Below are positions 38,545 through 48,973 of a stretch of 64,000 nucleotides of DNA, one piece after another. The notes below the pieces were generated by a model. That model was not told the origin of the DNA. It made no database searches and saw only the letters and a list, made by a program, of their open reading frames with translations. The stretch lies in contig NZ_ALXE01000026.1 in NCBI RefSeq assembly GCF_000295955.2, positions 62,001 through 126,000 on the forward strand, read 5' to 3'. The position numbers and the translations under genes were made by a program. Numbering within the stretch: the first letter of the stretch is position 1; each line of letters opens with the position of its first letter. This DNA comes from Pantoea sp. A4 (GTDB lineage Bacteria > Pseudomonadota > Gammaproteobacteria > Enterobacterales > Enterobacteriaceae).

Positions 38545-38551
38545 CGCTCAT

Positions 38552-38955
38552 CCTTCGCCTCCAATAATCGCACAGCCTTCTTACAGCAACGCTGCTGTCT
38601 GCGGGAAGATAATGGGGGCTATGATAAGCGAGCGCTTGCCCGACATGGACGTCGGGCCAGATCTGCATGGAGCGATCTTTCCGAGCAGTCATAGCCCCCA
38701 TTATCTGACCTTTCATCCAACCCACAGCGATATTTCTCACCGAACTAAAAACAACTCCTTCGCCCCTCAATAATCGCACAGGCTTCTTACAGCAATGCTG
38801 CTGCCTGCGGGAAGATAATGGGGGCTATGATAGCGAGTGCTTGCCCGACATGGACGTCGGGCCAGATCTGCAGGAGCGATCTTTCCGAGCAGTCATAGCC
38901 CCCATTGTCTGACCTTTCATCCAACCTACAGCGGTATATTTCTCACCGAACAAAA
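38552..38955. repeat. tandem pair of ~205 bp palindromic intergenic repeats
   Basis: Copy 1 begins CCTTCGCC at 38552 and copy 2 at 38757. They stay alike to about 38750 and 38955, with small indels. Each unit contains a long inverted repeat (AATGGGGGCTATGA ... TCATAGCCCCCATT) enclosing an inner CCCGAC...GTCGGG hairpin, so the unit can fold into a nested cruciform. There is no open frame. It resembles a dispersed extragenic repeat family, not one I can name. Confidence 0.8.
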
Positions 38956-38982
38956 AAAGGGCCGACTTTCGTCGACCCCTTT
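38952..38982. terminator. bidirectional terminator between xseA and gcd copy 2
   Basis: A-run, GGGCCGAC, TTTC loop, GTCGACCCC, then TTT. It serves gcd (minus strand, long T-run) and probably xseA. Confidence 0.65.
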
Positions 38983-39006
38983 CGAACTACTCTACAGCTT
39001 CAGCGA

Positions 39007-41451
39007 TTACTTCTTCACTGAATCCGGCAGAGCATAGGCAATCACGTAATCACCACGGTCCGGAGACTGACGCGCACCACCTGCAGAGATCAGGATGTAC
39101 TGCTTACCAGTGGTCGGAGAAACGTAGCTGATTGGGCCACCCTGGCTACCCACTGGCAGACGTGCTTTCCACACTTCTTTACCAGTAGAAGAGTCAAAGG
39201 CGCGCAGGTAGTAGTCCTGAGTACCGGCGAAGAACACCAGGCCACCCTGAGTTGCCAGAGAACCACCCAGCGTTGGCATACCGATTGGCATCTGTGCGTG
39301 CATTTTGATACCAAATGGACCGGTATCCTGCACAGTACCTACTGGTACCTGCCAAACAATCTTACGGGTTTTCATGTCAATTGCAGACATAGTACCGAAC
39401 GGCGGAGCCTGGCACGGAATGCCCAATGGAGACATGAAGCGGTCTTTAACAACGCCGTACGGAGTACCTTTCAGCGGAACTGCACCCATACCGGTGTTAA
39501 CCGACTCACCACCATTGCTGGTAGCGGCTTTAGAGTTATCCTGTGGAATCATCTTCACCCACAGACCCAGACGCATGTCGTTAACAAACATGTACTGGTG
39601 AGTTGGGTCGAAGGAGATACCGCCCCAGTTCATACCACCCAGTGAGCCAGGGAAGCTCAGAGAGGTGTCAGTGTCTGGAACTGTGAACAGACCATTATAA
39701 CGCATTGATTTGAAGCTAATACGACAAATCAGCTGGTCAAACGGCGTTGCACCCCACATGTCAGACTCGGTCAGAGTCTGGTTACCGATCTGCGGCATGC
39801 CTACAGAGTGCGGCTGAGTTTGCGTGTACTGCTCGTTCGGAATGTGGCCCTGTGGCATTGGCAGCTCTTCGACTTTCGTCAGTGGCTTACCAGTCAGACG
39901 GTCCAGCACCCAAATCATACCGGTCTTAGCACCGATAACCACTGCTGGTTTGGTCGTGCCATCTTCCATCGGGAAGTCAACCAGGCTTGGCTGCATTGGT
40001 AAGTCGAAGTCCCACAGATCGTTATGCACGGTCTGATAAACCCACTTCTCTTTACCGGTAGTGGCATCCAGCGCCAGAACAGAAGCACCGTATTTATGAT
40101 CCAGACGAGTACGGTTTGCACCCCACAGGTCAACAGACGGGCTACCCATTGGCAGGAATACGGTGTTCATGTTCGGATCATAGGACATTGGAGCCCATGA
40201 GTTCGGCGTAGAACGGGTGTAATCCTGGCCAGGCATCAGCACGGCATTCGGGTCAACATTGCCTGGGTCAAATGCCCAACGTTGCTTACCAGTGATAACG
40301 TCGAAGCCACGCAGCACGCCGCCAGGCATATCAGTTTGTACGTTATCCGCTACACGGCCACCTACAACCACGGTAGTACCCGCAATCGCTGGAGGAGAGG
40401 TCAGCTGATACTGTGGATCTGGCGCTTTACCCAGACCTTGTTTCAGGTCAACCACACCGTGGTCACCGAAATCTTCACAGAATTCACCGTTGTCAGCGTT
40501 CACTTCGATCAGCTGAGCATTGATGGTGTTCATGATCAGACGACGCTGGCAGGTAGCACCCGGTGCAATGTCAGCCGCTGGCACTGGAGAAGAACCAGGG
40601 ATAGTTGGCTGTTGCAGCGGTTTAGTGGCGTCAAAGTAAGCCAGACCACGGCAGCGGTTCCACACCTGCGCCTGGGCGTTGATTTCACGCTTCCAGATCT
40701 GCTTACCGGTATCCGCCGCAACGGCGATGATGTTGTTGTGTGGAGTACACAGATACAGGGTATTGCCCACCTGCAGCGGGGTCTCCTGATCTTCTGCGCC
40801 GTTACCGCCAGGGCTGATTGGCACGTCACCGGTGTGGAAAGTCCATGCAACCTGCAGGTCTTTCACGTTATCACGGGTGATCTGGTCCAGAGCGGCAAAA
40901 CGGTTACCACCAGCGGTGTTACCGTAGTGGTCCCAGTCTTTCTGCTCGTGTGCTTTATCTACTGGCACCAGCGGCAGTTCTTTACCGTCAGCAGTGACCG
41001 GATCGTGCGGCTGGAACATCTGAACGAAAGTCACCACCATACCCACTGCCAGAACGGCAGACAGGATGTAAGACACTTTAGCCAGAGAAGATTTACCTTC
41101 ACGCTTACGCAGTGCAGGCCAGGTAACGAACGCCAGAATCATCAGACCGGCTGGAACCATCAGACGTGATACCAGAGGCCAGAACTGCAGGCCTGCATCC
41201 GCCAGCGCCCAAATCAGGGTGCCAACAAAGACCAGCAGGAACAGCGTTACCGCAGAAGATTTACGACGGAAGAACTGAATTGCAGAAATTACAGTCACAA
41301 TACCGGCGATTAAGAAGTACCAGCTGCCGCCAAGGGAGACTAACTTACCGCCTCCAATAGCAAAGAACAGACCAGTAACCAGTAGCACCAGTCCAACGAG
41401 CACGGACCAGATACTCAACCCTTTACAGGGGCGAGCCGAATTTTCAGCCAT
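39007..41451 (-). CDS. gcd: membrane-bound PQQ-dependent glucose dehydrogenase family, copy 2
   Basis: 814 residues with the same layout as the gene at 10861: five N-terminal membrane helices (about 12-140), then a periplasmic PQQ propeller. Family blocks are EQKDWDHYGNTAGGNRFAALDQI, YQTVHNDLWDFDLPMQP, MNWGGISFDPTHQY and QGGLVFFAGTQDYYLRAFDSSTGKEVW. WVYQTVHNDLWD is closer to E. coli Gcd than the VHHDIWDYD of copy 1. It oxidises glucose to gluconolactone, feeding electrons to ubiquinone. The start has GGAGAG ahead. It is isolated between terminators. The two copies differ clearly throughout, so they are old paralogues, not a recent duplication. Confidence 0.92.
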   Translation of the reverse strand: MAENSARPCKGLSIWSVLVGLVLLVTGLFFAIGGGKLVSLGGSWYFLIAGIVTVISAIQFFRRKSSAVTLFLLVFVGTLIWALADAGLQFWPLVSRLMVPAGLMILAFVTWPALRKREGKSSLAKVSYILSAVLAVGMVVTFVQMFQPHDPVTADGKELPLVPVDKAHEQKDWDHYGNTAGGNRFAALDQITRDNVKDLQVAWTFHTGDVPISPGGNGAEDQETPLQVGNTLYLCTPHNNIIAVAADTGKQIWKREINAQAQVWNRCRGLAYFDATKPLQQPTIPGSSPVPAADIAPGATCQRRLIMNTINAQLIEVNADNGEFCEDFGDHGVVDLKQGLGKAPDPQYQLTSPPAIAGTTVVVGGRVADNVQTDMPGGVLRGFDVITGKQRWAFDPGNVDPNAVLMPGQDYTRSTPNSWAPMSYDPNMNTVFLPMGSPSVDLWGANRTRLDHKYGASVLALDATTGKEKWVYQTVHNDLWDFDLPMQPSLVDFPMEDGTTKPAVVIGAKTGMIWVLDRLTGKPLTKVEELPMPQGHIPNEQYTQTQPHSVGMPQIGNQTLTESDMWGATPFDQLICRISFKSMRYNGLFTVPDTDTSLSFPGSLGGMNWGGISFDPTHQYMFVNDMRLGLWVKMIPQDNSKAATSNGGESVNTGMGAVPLKGTPYGVVKDRFMSPLGIPCQAPPFGTMSAIDMKTRKIVWQVPVGTVQDTGPFGIKMHAQMPIGMPTLGGSLATQGGLVFFAGTQDYYLRAFDSSTGKEVWKARLPVGSQGGPISYVSPTTGKQYILISAGGARQSPDRGDYVIAYALPDSVKK

Positions 41452-41831
41452 ATGACAAACTCTCCAGAAAAAATAATGCGCGCCACTTCTCCATCAACAC
41501 AATGCAGTGTGCTACGGCAGAAGCTCCTTTTTTGAACGGCTACGCTTTATTTTAAATCGTGTTGGTACGGAACAGCGTCCGGAATACGGGCGATGTGAGC
41601 AGGTTAACAATTAGGAAAAGTCTCCCCTTCACAAGGCGGCAGGATTGTACCACTTGGTTCGTAATGTTGTGAATAAATATAACGACGCACTCACTGTGCA
41701 ATAGCATTTTTGCTACAAATTACGCGAGGAAGTTGACGTAACTATACGGAAAGCCAGTAAATTCTTAGCGCGAAGAAAGAGGTAAAAAAATGTGACCCAG
41801 ATCAACGCAGACTAAACATTAGTCAAATTTT
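41452..41831. other. upstream region of gcd copy 2
   Basis: About 380 bp without a gene, AT-rich in its right half. It must contain the leftward gcd promoter. I could not assign -35/-10 boxes or operators reliably. Confidence 0.4.
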
Positions 41832-41869
41832 TTACCCACAAAAACAAAAAAAGGCCCCGCAGGGCCTTT
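41832..41869 (-). terminator. terminator of the der transcript
   Basis: On the minus strand AAAGGCCC-TGCG-GGGCCTTT is followed by a T-rich run, about 20 bp after the der stop. Confidence 0.85.
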
Positions 41870-41889
41870 AGTTTCCGTCACTAATTAAC

Positions 41890-43377
41890 TTAACGCTTGT
41901 TCTTCTTCAGATGCGAAATCAGACGCTTACGCTTACGTTGTTGATTTGGTGTTAACAGGTTGCGTTTGCCCGCAAACGGGTTCTCACCCTCTTTAAACTG
42001 AATGCGGATCGGCGTTCCCATCACGTTCAGTGAACGGCGGAAATAGTTCATCAGGTAACGCTTGTAGGAATCCGGCAGATCGGCCACCTGGTTACCGTGA
42101 ATCACCACAATCGGCGGGTTGTAGCCACCCGCGTGCGCATATTTCAGCTTCACACGACGTCCACGCACCAACGGTGGCTGGTGGTCATCGGCGGCCATAT
42201 TCATAATGCGCGTCAGCATTGACGTATTAACACGACGGGTTGAGCAATCGTAGGCTTCGGTCACTGACTCGAACAGGTTACCCACGCCGCTGCCGTGCAG
42301 CGCCGAGATAAAGTGCACACGAGCGAAGTCGATAAAGCCCAGACGGAAGTCCAGCGCCTCTTTCACTTCATCCCTGGCTTCCTGGGTCATGCCATCCCAT
42401 TTGTTCACCACAATCACCAGTGAACGGCCGCTGTTAAGAATAAAGCCAAGCAGTGACAGGTCCTGATCGGAAATGCCCGCACGAGCATCAATCACCAGCA
42501 TCACGACGTTGGCGTCTTCAATCGCCTGCAGGGTTTTGATCACCGAGAACTTCTCAACGGTATCGGTGACTTTTCCGCGCTTACGCACACCTGCGGTATC
42601 GATCAGGACATAGTCGCGCTCATCACGCTCCATCGGAATGTAGATGCTGTCACGCGTGGTGCCTGGCATGTCATACACCACAACGCGGTCTTCACCCAGA
42701 ATACGGTTGGTCAGCGTAGATTTGCCCACGTTCGGACGACCGACAATCGCCAGCTTGATCGGTAAGGTGGTCGGGTCGAAGTCATCTTCTTCGTCTTCCG
42801 GGATCTCATCGCTTTCTGCTGCGGCTAACTCAGCCCAGTAGGCTTCGTTCTCTTCTTCTTCGGTCAACTCTTGCGGATCTTGTTCATCCATCCACGGAAG
42901 CAGAGCGGTTTCCAACAGGTTGGTCACGCCACGACCGTGTGAGGCCGCAATCGGGTGGATCTCACCCAGGCCCAACGCGAAGAATTCCACGGTAGCAGAA
43001 TCAGGATCAAGTCCGTCGGTTTTGTTTGCCACCAGGAACGTTGGCTTCTCACGGGCACGTAAGTGCTGCGCGATCTGCTGATCCGCAGGCATCAGGCCCG
43101 CGCGCGCATCCACCATAAACAGCACGACATCAGCTTCTTCAATCGCCAGCAGCGACTGTTCCGCCATGCGGGTTTCAACACCCTCTTCGGTGCCATCAAT
43201 ACCGCCGGTATCAATGCAAATAAATTCGCGCCCTTCCACCTCGGCGCGACCATATTTGCGATCGCGAGTCAGTCCAGGAAAATCCGCTACCAGCGCATCA
43301 CGGGTGCGCGTCAAACGGTTAAACAGCGTAGATTTTCCCACATTGGGACGGCCAACTAGCGCGACCACAGGTACCAT
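41890..43377 (-). CDS. der: ribosome-assembly GTPase Der (EngA)
   Basis: 495 residues with two tandem GTPase domains, unique to this family. G1 motifs: [14 protein letters not shown] near residue 8 and [14 protein letters not shown] near 213. G3 DTGG and DTAG, and G4 NKTD and NKWD, are all present. An acidic linker ([25 protein letters not shown]) separates the domains, and the C-terminal KH-like domain ends in the basic [15 protein letters not shown]. Needed for 50S subunit maturation. It follows bamB in the same direction, but a terminator-like stem lies between them. Confidence 0.97.
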   Translation of the reverse strand: MVPVVALVGRPNVGKSTLFNRLTRTRDALVADFPGLTRDRKYGRAEVEGREFICIDTGGIDGTEEGVETRMAEQSLLAIEEADVVLFMVDARAGLMPADQQIAQHLRAREKPTFLVANKTDGLDPDSATVEFFALGLGEIHPIAASHGRGVTNLLETALLPWMDEQDPQELTEEEENEAYWAELAAAESDEIPEDEEDDFDPTTLPIKLAIVGRPNVGKSTLTNRILGEDRVVVYDMPGTTRDSIYIPMERDERDYVLIDTAGVRKRGKVTDTVEKFSVIKTLQAIEDANVVMLVIDARAGISDQDLSLLGFILNSGRSLVIVVNKWDGMTQEARDEVKEALDFRLGFIDFARVHFISALHGSGVGNLFESVTEAYDCSTRRVNTSMLTRIMNMAADDHQPPLVRGRRVKLKYAHAGGYNPPIVVIHGNQVADLPDSYKRYLMNYFRRSLNVMGTPIRIQFKEGENPFAGKRNLLTPNQQRKRKRLISHLKKNKR

Positions 43378-43483
43378 AACACTTGCCTCAATTAACTAAA
43401 AAACGCCTGAATGGCGTGATTATAACGGCTTCGGCCGCCAGATTCAGGCGAAAGGCGATAAAAAACCCAGCCAGAAGAAAAAC

Positions 43484-43514
43484 AAAACGGCCCCTGGGGT
43501 CAGGAGCCGTTTTT
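43484..43514 (-). terminator. terminator after bamB
   Basis: On the minus strand AAAACGGCTCCT / AGGGGCCGTTTT form a stem followed by GTTTTTC, 20 bp after the bamB stop. It would limit read-through into der. Confidence 0.75.
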
Positions 43515-43533
43515 CACCAGTCGCCTCAGTGGC

Positions 43534-44715
43534 TTAACGGGTGATGGCGTAAACTTCTCCGCCTTTGGCCTGAATCAGCAGTTTATCGCCAGCCACTACA
43601 GGTTCAGTCTGGAAGCCAGAGCTGTCCACTTTCTGCTGCGCGACGAAACGGCCATCGTCAGTATTCATCCAGTGTACATAGCCTTCGCTATCACCCACCA
43701 CCAGATAGCCGTTGAACAGCACTGGTGAAGTCAGATTGCGGTGCAGCAACTCACTCTGACGCCAGATCGCAACACCGCCATCGGTATTCAGGGCGATGAC
43801 ACGGTCATCCTGATCAACGGTGAAGATGCGGCCTGCATCTACGATCAGATCTTTCACGCCGCCGATTTCACGTTTCCATAAAATCTGGCCGGAGCGCAGA
43901 TCCAGCGCACTCAGGTTACCATTGTAAGCCAGCGCATAGACAACGCCGTTAACAACTACTGGCGTGGTGTCTACATCGCTCAGGCGGTCGATTTCTGTCG
44001 CGCCGCTTGGCTGCGAAATACGCTGCTGCCAAATCAACTGGCCCTGGCTGAGGATAACTGCGCTCACGCGACCGTTATCACCACCAACAATCGCACCGCC
44101 AAAGGCCGTTGCAGGGGCTGACTCACCACGCAGGGAGAGTGCTGGCATGTCGAGGTTGACGCTCCATTTTGCAGCACCGGTTGCCTGGTCAAAGCCTTGC
44201 AGCATACCGTTGCTGGTGTGGATCAGCACCAGACCATCGCTCACTACCGGGCGAGAAAGCGCTTCACCTGCGGCTTTCGCCTGCCAGACGATTTTGCCAT
44301 CTTCGGTATTTAACGCATAAACCTGACCACGTTCACTGCCGATATACAGCAAGTTGCCGCTAACGGTCACACCGCCAGACAGCAGCGCAGAGATATTATG
44401 CGAGAAGAAACCAGGATTCTCAGAGAGATCAACTTTCCACTTCACTTTACCGTTGTTAGCGTCCAGCGCTTTCACGATACCGAAACGATCGGCCGCATAA
44501 ACGGTGCCATCCTGCCAGGCCGGATGCAGATTGGAATAGAAGTCACCCACGCCATCACCAACGGAGGTACTCCAGGCTTCCTGTGGATTAAACTGGTTTT
44601 CCACTTTAGGCAGCGGAGCCATTTTCACTACATCTTCTTCGCCGCTGAACAGCGAGCAACCGCTGAGCAGCGTCACTGACATCAGTGCTGGCAGCAGGTA
44701 TTTACGTAATTCCAT
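43534..44715 (-). CDS. bamB: outer-membrane assembly lipoprotein BamB
   Basis: 393 residues (E. coli 392). A lipoprotein signal peptide ends in the lipobox LLSGC, with the lipidated Cys at position 20. The rest is an eight-bladed beta-propeller with repeated blade ends such as GKVKWKVDL, GKIVWQAKA, GAAKWSVNL, GQILWKREI and GVAIWRQSE. It is part of the BAM complex that inserts outer-membrane proteins. It starts 20 bp after yfgM, so it is in the hisS-yfgM-bamB run. Confidence 0.97.
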   Translation of the reverse strand: MELRKYLLPALMSVTLLSGCSLFSGEEDVVKMAPLPKVENQFNPQEAWSTSVGDGVGDFYSNLHPAWQDGTVYAADRFGIVKALDANNGKVKWKVDLSENPGFFSHNISALLSGGVTVSGNLLYIGSERGQVYALNTEDGKIVWQAKAAGEALSRPVVSDGLVLIHTSNGMLQGFDQATGAAKWSVNLDMPALSLRGESAPATAFGGAIVGGDNGRVSAVILSQGQLIWQQRISQPSGATEIDRLSDVDTTPVVVNGVVYALAYNGNLSALDLRSGQILWKREIGGVKDLIVDAGRIFTVDQDDRVIALNTDGGVAIWRQSELLHRNLTSPVLFNGYLVVGDSEGYVHWMNTDDGRFVAQQKVDSSGFQTEPVVAGDKLLIQAKGGEVYAITR

Positions 44716-44735
44716 GTGCGCTCTCTATAACTGGC

Positions 44736-45353
44736 TTAGCTTAAGTTATTCATTTTCATCTGCAGCATCTGCTTCAGCGCAGGTGAGGCATCAGAAGCCA
44801 CGCCTTTGCTCCACGCATCGCGTGCACCCTGCTTGTCGCCCTTGCTCAGCAGCGCTTCGCCGCGAATATCAGCAACAATAGCGCTCCAACCGTCACCTTT
44901 CACGCCCTCTAGCGTTTTCAGTGCGGCATCGGCCTGGTTCTGCTGAAGCTGGACGCGTGCCAGACGCAGATTGATGACCGACTGTAGATTGGCGTCTTTG
45001 GTGTCATTCAGACCGCTTTGCAGCTGCGCTGCCGCTTTGTCTAACTGACTGGCTTCCACATACTGTTTTGCCAGGTCCAGTGAAGCCAACGCACCGTAGG
45101 TGTTGTTGTTTTCACTGGCAAACTTCGCCACAGCGTCTAACGTTTGTGGTTTGTCTGCCTGCATTGCGGTGGTCAGTTGCTGATACTCAGCGGATGCACC
45201 CGCGTCTACAGTTTCCTGATGGCCAGACCAGTAACGCCAGCCACCGAGAGCAACCAGACCCACGACAACGCCCACAGCCAACGCTTTGCCGTTATTGGCA
45301 AAAAAGCGGCGCAGTGCGTCCATCTGTTCGTTTTCGTTGCTGTAAATTTCCAC
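44736..45353 (-). CDS. yfgM: YfgM, periplasmic TPR ancillary chaperone of the SecYEG translocon
   Basis: 205 residues. The short cytoplasmic N-terminus MEIYSNENEQMDALRRFF precedes one membrane helix (about 25-42, ALAVGVVVGLVALGGW). The periplasmic part is a TPR-like helical repeat domain (TLDAVAKFASENNNTYGALASLDLAK). In E. coli YfgM binds PpiD at the translocon and influences the Rcs response. It is located between hisS and bamB, as in E. coli. Confidence 0.94.
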   Translation of the reverse strand: MEIYSNENEQMDALRRFFANNGKALAVGVVVGLVALGGWRYWSGHQETVDAGASAEYQQLTTAMQADKPQTLDAVAKFASENNNTYGALASLDLAKQYVEASQLDKAAAQLQSGLNDTKDANLQSVINLRLARVQLQQNQADAALKTLEGVKGDGWSAIVADIRGEALLSKGDKQGARDAWSKGVASDASPALKQMLQMKMNNLS

Positions 45354-45386
45354 GCAATCCCTCTCTGTTCTCAGGTTGTTACGGCG

Positions 45387-46667
45387 TTACGCTGATTGCA
45401 ACAGCGCACGAATAGCGGTAACAGCCTCTGTCTGCGCCAGCGTTTGCTGATCGCCTGTGCGCAGATTTTTAATCACTACCTGCCCAGCGTTAACTTCGTC
45501 TTCGCCCAGCACCAATGCTACTTGTGCTCCCCACTTGTCCGCCCGGGCAAACTGCTTCTTGAAGTTGCCGCCACCGAAGTTAGTCATTAACTTCAGCTCT
45601 GGTGCCTCATCACGCAGTTTTTCCGCCAGCTGCATCGCCGCTGACTGTACGCCCTGGCCTGAAGCGATAACATAGACATCAACAATGCGCGTCGGTTCAA
45701 ATTCTGGGTTAACGGCCTGAACCAGTAACACCAAACGCTCCAGTCCCATGGCGAAACCAACCGCTGGCGTAGCACGCCCACCCAGCTGTTCTACCAGGCC
45801 ATCATAGCGGCCACCGGCACACACGGTGCCCTGTGAACCCAGGCTGCTGGTGACCCATTCAAAGACGGTGCGGTTGTAGTAATCGAGGCCACGCACCAGA
45901 CGCTGGTTTACGGTGTAGGCAATTCCCGCATCGTCCAGCAGGCTGCACAGCCCGTTGAAGTGGGTGCGTGAATCTTCATCCAGATAGTCATTCAGCGTTG
46001 GAGCATCATTCAGCAGCACCTGAACATCTGGATTCTTGCTGTCCAGCACGCGCAGCGGGTTGCTGTACATGCGGCGTTTGCAATCTTCATCCAGCTTATC
46101 TTTATGCTGCTCAAGGAAGGCCACCAGCGCATCGCGGTAATTCGCGCGAGCTTCCAGTGAACCGATAGAGTTGAGTTCCAGACGGACGTGATCGGCAATC
46201 CCTAACGCTTTCCACCAGCGCGCGGTCATCATGATCAGTTCGGCATCAATGTCCGGCCCCTGCAGGCCGAAAACCTCTGCGCCGATCTGATGGAACTGAC
46301 GGTAACGGCCTTTTTGCGGGCGCTCATAGCGGAACATCGGACCGATGTACCACAGGCGCTGCTCCTGATTGTAGAGTAAGCCGTGTTCAATACCGGCGCG
46401 CACGCAACCCGCAGTCCCTTCCGGGCGCAGCGTCAGACTTTCACCGTTGCGGTCGTCAAAGGTATACATCTCTTTTTCAACCACATCGGTGACTTCACCG
46501 ATCGCGCGTTTAAACAGCGGCGTTTGTTCTACAATCGGTAAGCGAATTTCGCTAAAACCGTAACTTGCCAGCACCTGTTTCAGGATGCCTTCAATGCGTT
46601 GCCAGACCGCAGTTTCCGCAGGCAGATAGTCGTTCATCCCGCGAATTGCTTGAATATTCTTCGCCAC
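45387..46667 (-). CDS. hisS: histidyl-tRNA synthetase
   Basis: 426 residues (E. coli 424). A class II synthetase: motif 2 region [25 protein letters not shown], histidine-binding loop [15 protein letters not shown], and motif 3 [12 protein letters not shown]. The C-terminal anticodon-binding domain contains [17 protein letters not shown]. It charges tRNA-His. It lies between ispG and yfgM. Confidence 0.98.
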   Translation of the reverse strand: MAKNIQAIRGMNDYLPAETAVWQRIEGILKQVLASYGFSEIRLPIVEQTPLFKRAIGEVTDVVEKEMYTFDDRNGESLTLRPEGTAGCVRAGIEHGLLYNQEQRLWYIGPMFRYERPQKGRYRQFHQIGAEVFGLQGPDIDAELIMMTARWWKALGIADHVRLELNSIGSLEARANYRDALVAFLEQHKDKLDEDCKRRMYSNPLRVLDSKNPDVQVLLNDAPTLNDYLDEDSRTHFNGLCSLLDDAGIAYTVNQRLVRGLDYYNRTVFEWVTSSLGSQGTVCAGGRYDGLVEQLGGRATPAVGFAMGLERLVLLVQAVNPEFEPTRIVDVYVIASGQGVQSAAMQLAEKLRDEAPELKLMTNFGGGNFKKQFARADKWGAQVALVLGEDEVNAGQVVIKNLRTGDQQTLAQTEAVTAIRALLQSA

Positions 46668-46685
46668 GTTAGAATCTCTTAATAC

Positions 46686-46733
46686 AAAAAAACCTGTCCG
46701 GCATCATACCTTATGAGGATGAAACCGCACAGG
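46686..46733 (-). terminator. hairpin with T-run between ispG and hisS
   Basis: On the minus strand CCTGT-CGG-TCAT pairs imperfectly with ATGA-CCG-ACAGG and is followed by TTTTTTT. It probably attenuates transcription leaving ispG before hisS. Confidence 0.5.
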
Positions 46734-46773
46734 CTCAATCATTAATGTCATGTGCCGCTGGGGCACATGGCCG

Positions 46774-47895
46774 TTATTTTTCTACTTGTTGGATATCAAT
46801 GCGACGGCTTTGATCGATGATGGAAGCCTTAGCACGAATGCGCGCTTCCAGCTGATCGATCATGTCGTTGTTATCCAGGCGATCGCGTTGACGCACGCCA
46901 TCTTCGTAGAAACCACTTTTCTTATTACCACCGGTTACGCCCAGCGTAGACACTGTGGCTTCGCCTGGGCCGTTCACCACACAACCGATGATCGAAATAT
47001 CCATTGGCGTGATGATATCTTCCAGTCGTTCTTCCAGCGCATTGACGGTGCCGATGACATCGAATTCCTGACGCGAGCAGGTCGGGCAGGCAATAAAGTT
47101 GATGCCACGAGAGCGAATACGCAGAGATTTCAGAATGTCGTAACCGACTTTAACTTCTTCAACCGGGTCGGCCGCCAGCGAAATTCGCAGCGTGTCACCA
47201 ATCCCTTCGGCTAACAGTAACCCTAAGCCAATCGCTGATTTTACTGCACCGGCGCGCGCGCCACCGGCTTCGGTGATCCCGAGGTGCAGCGGCTGATCGA
47301 TAGCTTTTGCCAGCAAACGATAGGACTCAACGGCGAGGAAAACATCGGATGCTTTTACGCTAACTTTGAACTGATCAAAGTTAAGGCGATCCAGATGATC
47401 AACGTGACGCATGGCGGACTCAAGCAGCGCCTGCGGCGTCGGCTCGCCATATTTTTCCTGCAAATCTTTTTCCAGAGAACCGGCGTTAACACCAATTCGG
47501 ATCGGAATGTTGTAATGACGAGCGCAATCGACGACCTGGCGAATACGCTCATTATTACCAATGTTACCTGGGTTGATACGCAAACAGTCAACGCCATATT
47601 CGGCGACTTTCAGCGCAATGCGGTAGTCAAAATGGATATCAGCTACCAGCGGTACGTTGACCTGCTGCTTAATCAGTTTGAAAGCTTCGGCTGCGTCCAT
47701 GGTCGGAACCGAGACACGAACAATATCGACCCCAACGCGTTCCAGCGCCTGGATCTGTTTAACCGTAGCTTCAACATCGGTGGTGCGGGTGTTAGTCATT
47801 GACTGAACGGCGATGGGCGCTCCATCGCCGACTGGCACCTTACCGACGTAAATCCGTTTTGATTTGCGGCGGATGATGGGTGCTTCGTTATGCAT
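46774..47895 (-). CDS. ispG: 4-hydroxy-3-methylbut-2-en-1-yl diphosphate synthase
   Basis: 373 residues from the ATG at 47895 (E. coli 372); the in-frame start at 47910 adds five residues. It performs the penultimate MEP-pathway step, converting MEcPP to HMBPP. The TIM barrel N-terminal part reads [16 protein letters not shown]. The 4Fe-4S ligands are in [10 protein letters not shown] and [12 protein letters not shown]. As an iron-sulfur enzyme it needs a working Fe-S assembly system, notable given the reduced ISC locus at 62 kb. It follows rodZ. Confidence 0.97.
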   Translation of the reverse strand: MHNEAPIIRRKSKRIYVGKVPVGDGAPIAVQSMTNTRTTDVEATVKQIQALERVGVDIVRVSVPTMDAAEAFKLIKQQVNVPLVADIHFDYRIALKVAEYGVDCLRINPGNIGNNERIRQVVDCARHYNIPIRIGVNAGSLEKDLQEKYGEPTPQALLESAMRHVDHLDRLNFDQFKVSVKASDVFLAVESYRLLAKAIDQPLHLGITEAGGARAGAVKSAIGLGLLLAEGIGDTLRISLAADPVEEVKVGYDILKSLRIRSRGINFIACPTCSRQEFDVIGTVNALEERLEDIITPMDISIIGCVVNGPGEATVSTLGVTGGNKKSGFYEDGVRQRDRLDNNDMIDQLEARIRAKASIIDQSRRIDIQQVEK

Positions 47896-47933
47896 ACTCT
47901 CTCTCCACAATTGCCCTGGAACGCGATACGGCG

Positions 47934-48917
47934 TTATTGCGCACCTAACGTCAGGCGGGCAACCTGGTTATTACGGATAAAACGACTTAAATCAACGGGC
48001 TGATTCTTAAATTGCACCTCAACGGCTGCTGGCGCACCAATTTTCAGACGATAAGGTGCTTTACCAGTAAGGCTCAGCTTACCACCGTTGTGTTGAACGC
48101 CGCTGAACAGTTTTTTACCGGTTGCGTCAACCACTTCCAGCCAGCAGTCTGCTTTGAACTGCATGACCACATCATTGGCATCAGTCACTGGTGCGTTAAC
48201 ATCGGCCGTCGCTGTTGGCATGGTTGCCGCTGCGGTTGGTGCAGGGCTTACCGGCGCCTGTGAAGGCGAAACCACTGCGTTATCAGCACTCGGAGCTGTT
48301 GGCGCTGCTGCGGTATTGGTATCCGTGGTGGTGCTGGTTGCAGCAGGCGCAGGCGTGCTATCGCTAGCAACAGGCGCAGCTGAGGTGTTATCTAGTGGTG
48401 TCGTCGTGTTGTCTGCACCGTTTTCCAGTGCGATCGACTGGCTGTTATCACCGCTGGCGGTACTGCCATTATCATTGGCCATCGAGACCAGATCCTGCTG
48501 TGAGGCTTTATGATTCTGCCACCACCATGCACCGGTCAAACCGACGACGACGAACAAAACAAGAAAGGTAAAGACCCAAAGCCAGCCGTCACGCTTTTTG
48601 CGTTTTTTGCCCAGCGAAAAGTTTTTCATCGGCTCAATTTTGGCAGCGCGAATCGGCGTCTGTTTCGCCATAATCGGCAACAATTCCTCTTCAGGAATCC
48701 GCACAAGACGCGCATAAGAGCGGATGTAACCACGCAAGAAGGTCGACGCTAAGTCAGCGGGGGCTTTATCTTCCTCGATATCCCGCACCGTTGAGAGTTT
48801 CAGGCACAGGCGTTCTGCGACGTTTTGCTGGGTCAGTCCCATCTGCTCACGGGCCAGACGCAGGCGTTCGCCTGTGGAATGTACTGCAGATTTTTCTTGA
48901 GTGGCTTCAGTATTCAT
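47934..48917 (-). CDS. rodZ: cytoskeleton protein RodZ
   Basis: 327 residues (E. coli 337). The N-terminal helix-turn-helix-like MreB-binding domain reads [34 protein letters not shown] basic stretch [10 protein letters not shown] precedes one membrane helix (about 112-131). A long Ala/Thr/Pro-rich periplasmic linker follows, then a C-terminal beta domain starting near [19 protein letters not shown]. It links MreB to the envelope to maintain rod shape. Confidence 0.95.
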   Translation of the reverse strand: MNTEATQEKSAVHSTGERLRLAREQMGLTQQNVAERLCLKLSTVRDIEEDKAPADLASTFLRGYIRSYARLVRIPEEELLPIMAKQTPIRAAKIEPMKNFSLGKKRKKRDGWLWVFTFLVLFVVVGLTGAWWWQNHKASQQDLVSMANDNGSTASGDNSQSIALENGADNTTTPLDNTSAAPVASDSTPAPAATSTTTDTNTAAAPTAPSADNAVVSPSQAPVSPAPTAAATMPTATADVNAPVTDANDVVMQFKADCWLEVVDATGKKLFSGVQHNGGKLSLTGKAPYRLKIGAPAAVEVQFKNQPVDLSRFIRNNQVARLTLGAQ

Positions 48918-48973
48918 TAGCTAAATAACGCTGGTACTGTATCGATTGCGGAAAACGTCGCGAACCGGTCGCC

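Noticed and set aside
40282..41169. 295-codon open frame antisense to gcd copy 2
   Set aside because: Shadow of the gcd codons; composition is rich in His, Gln and Thr with no recognisable motif.
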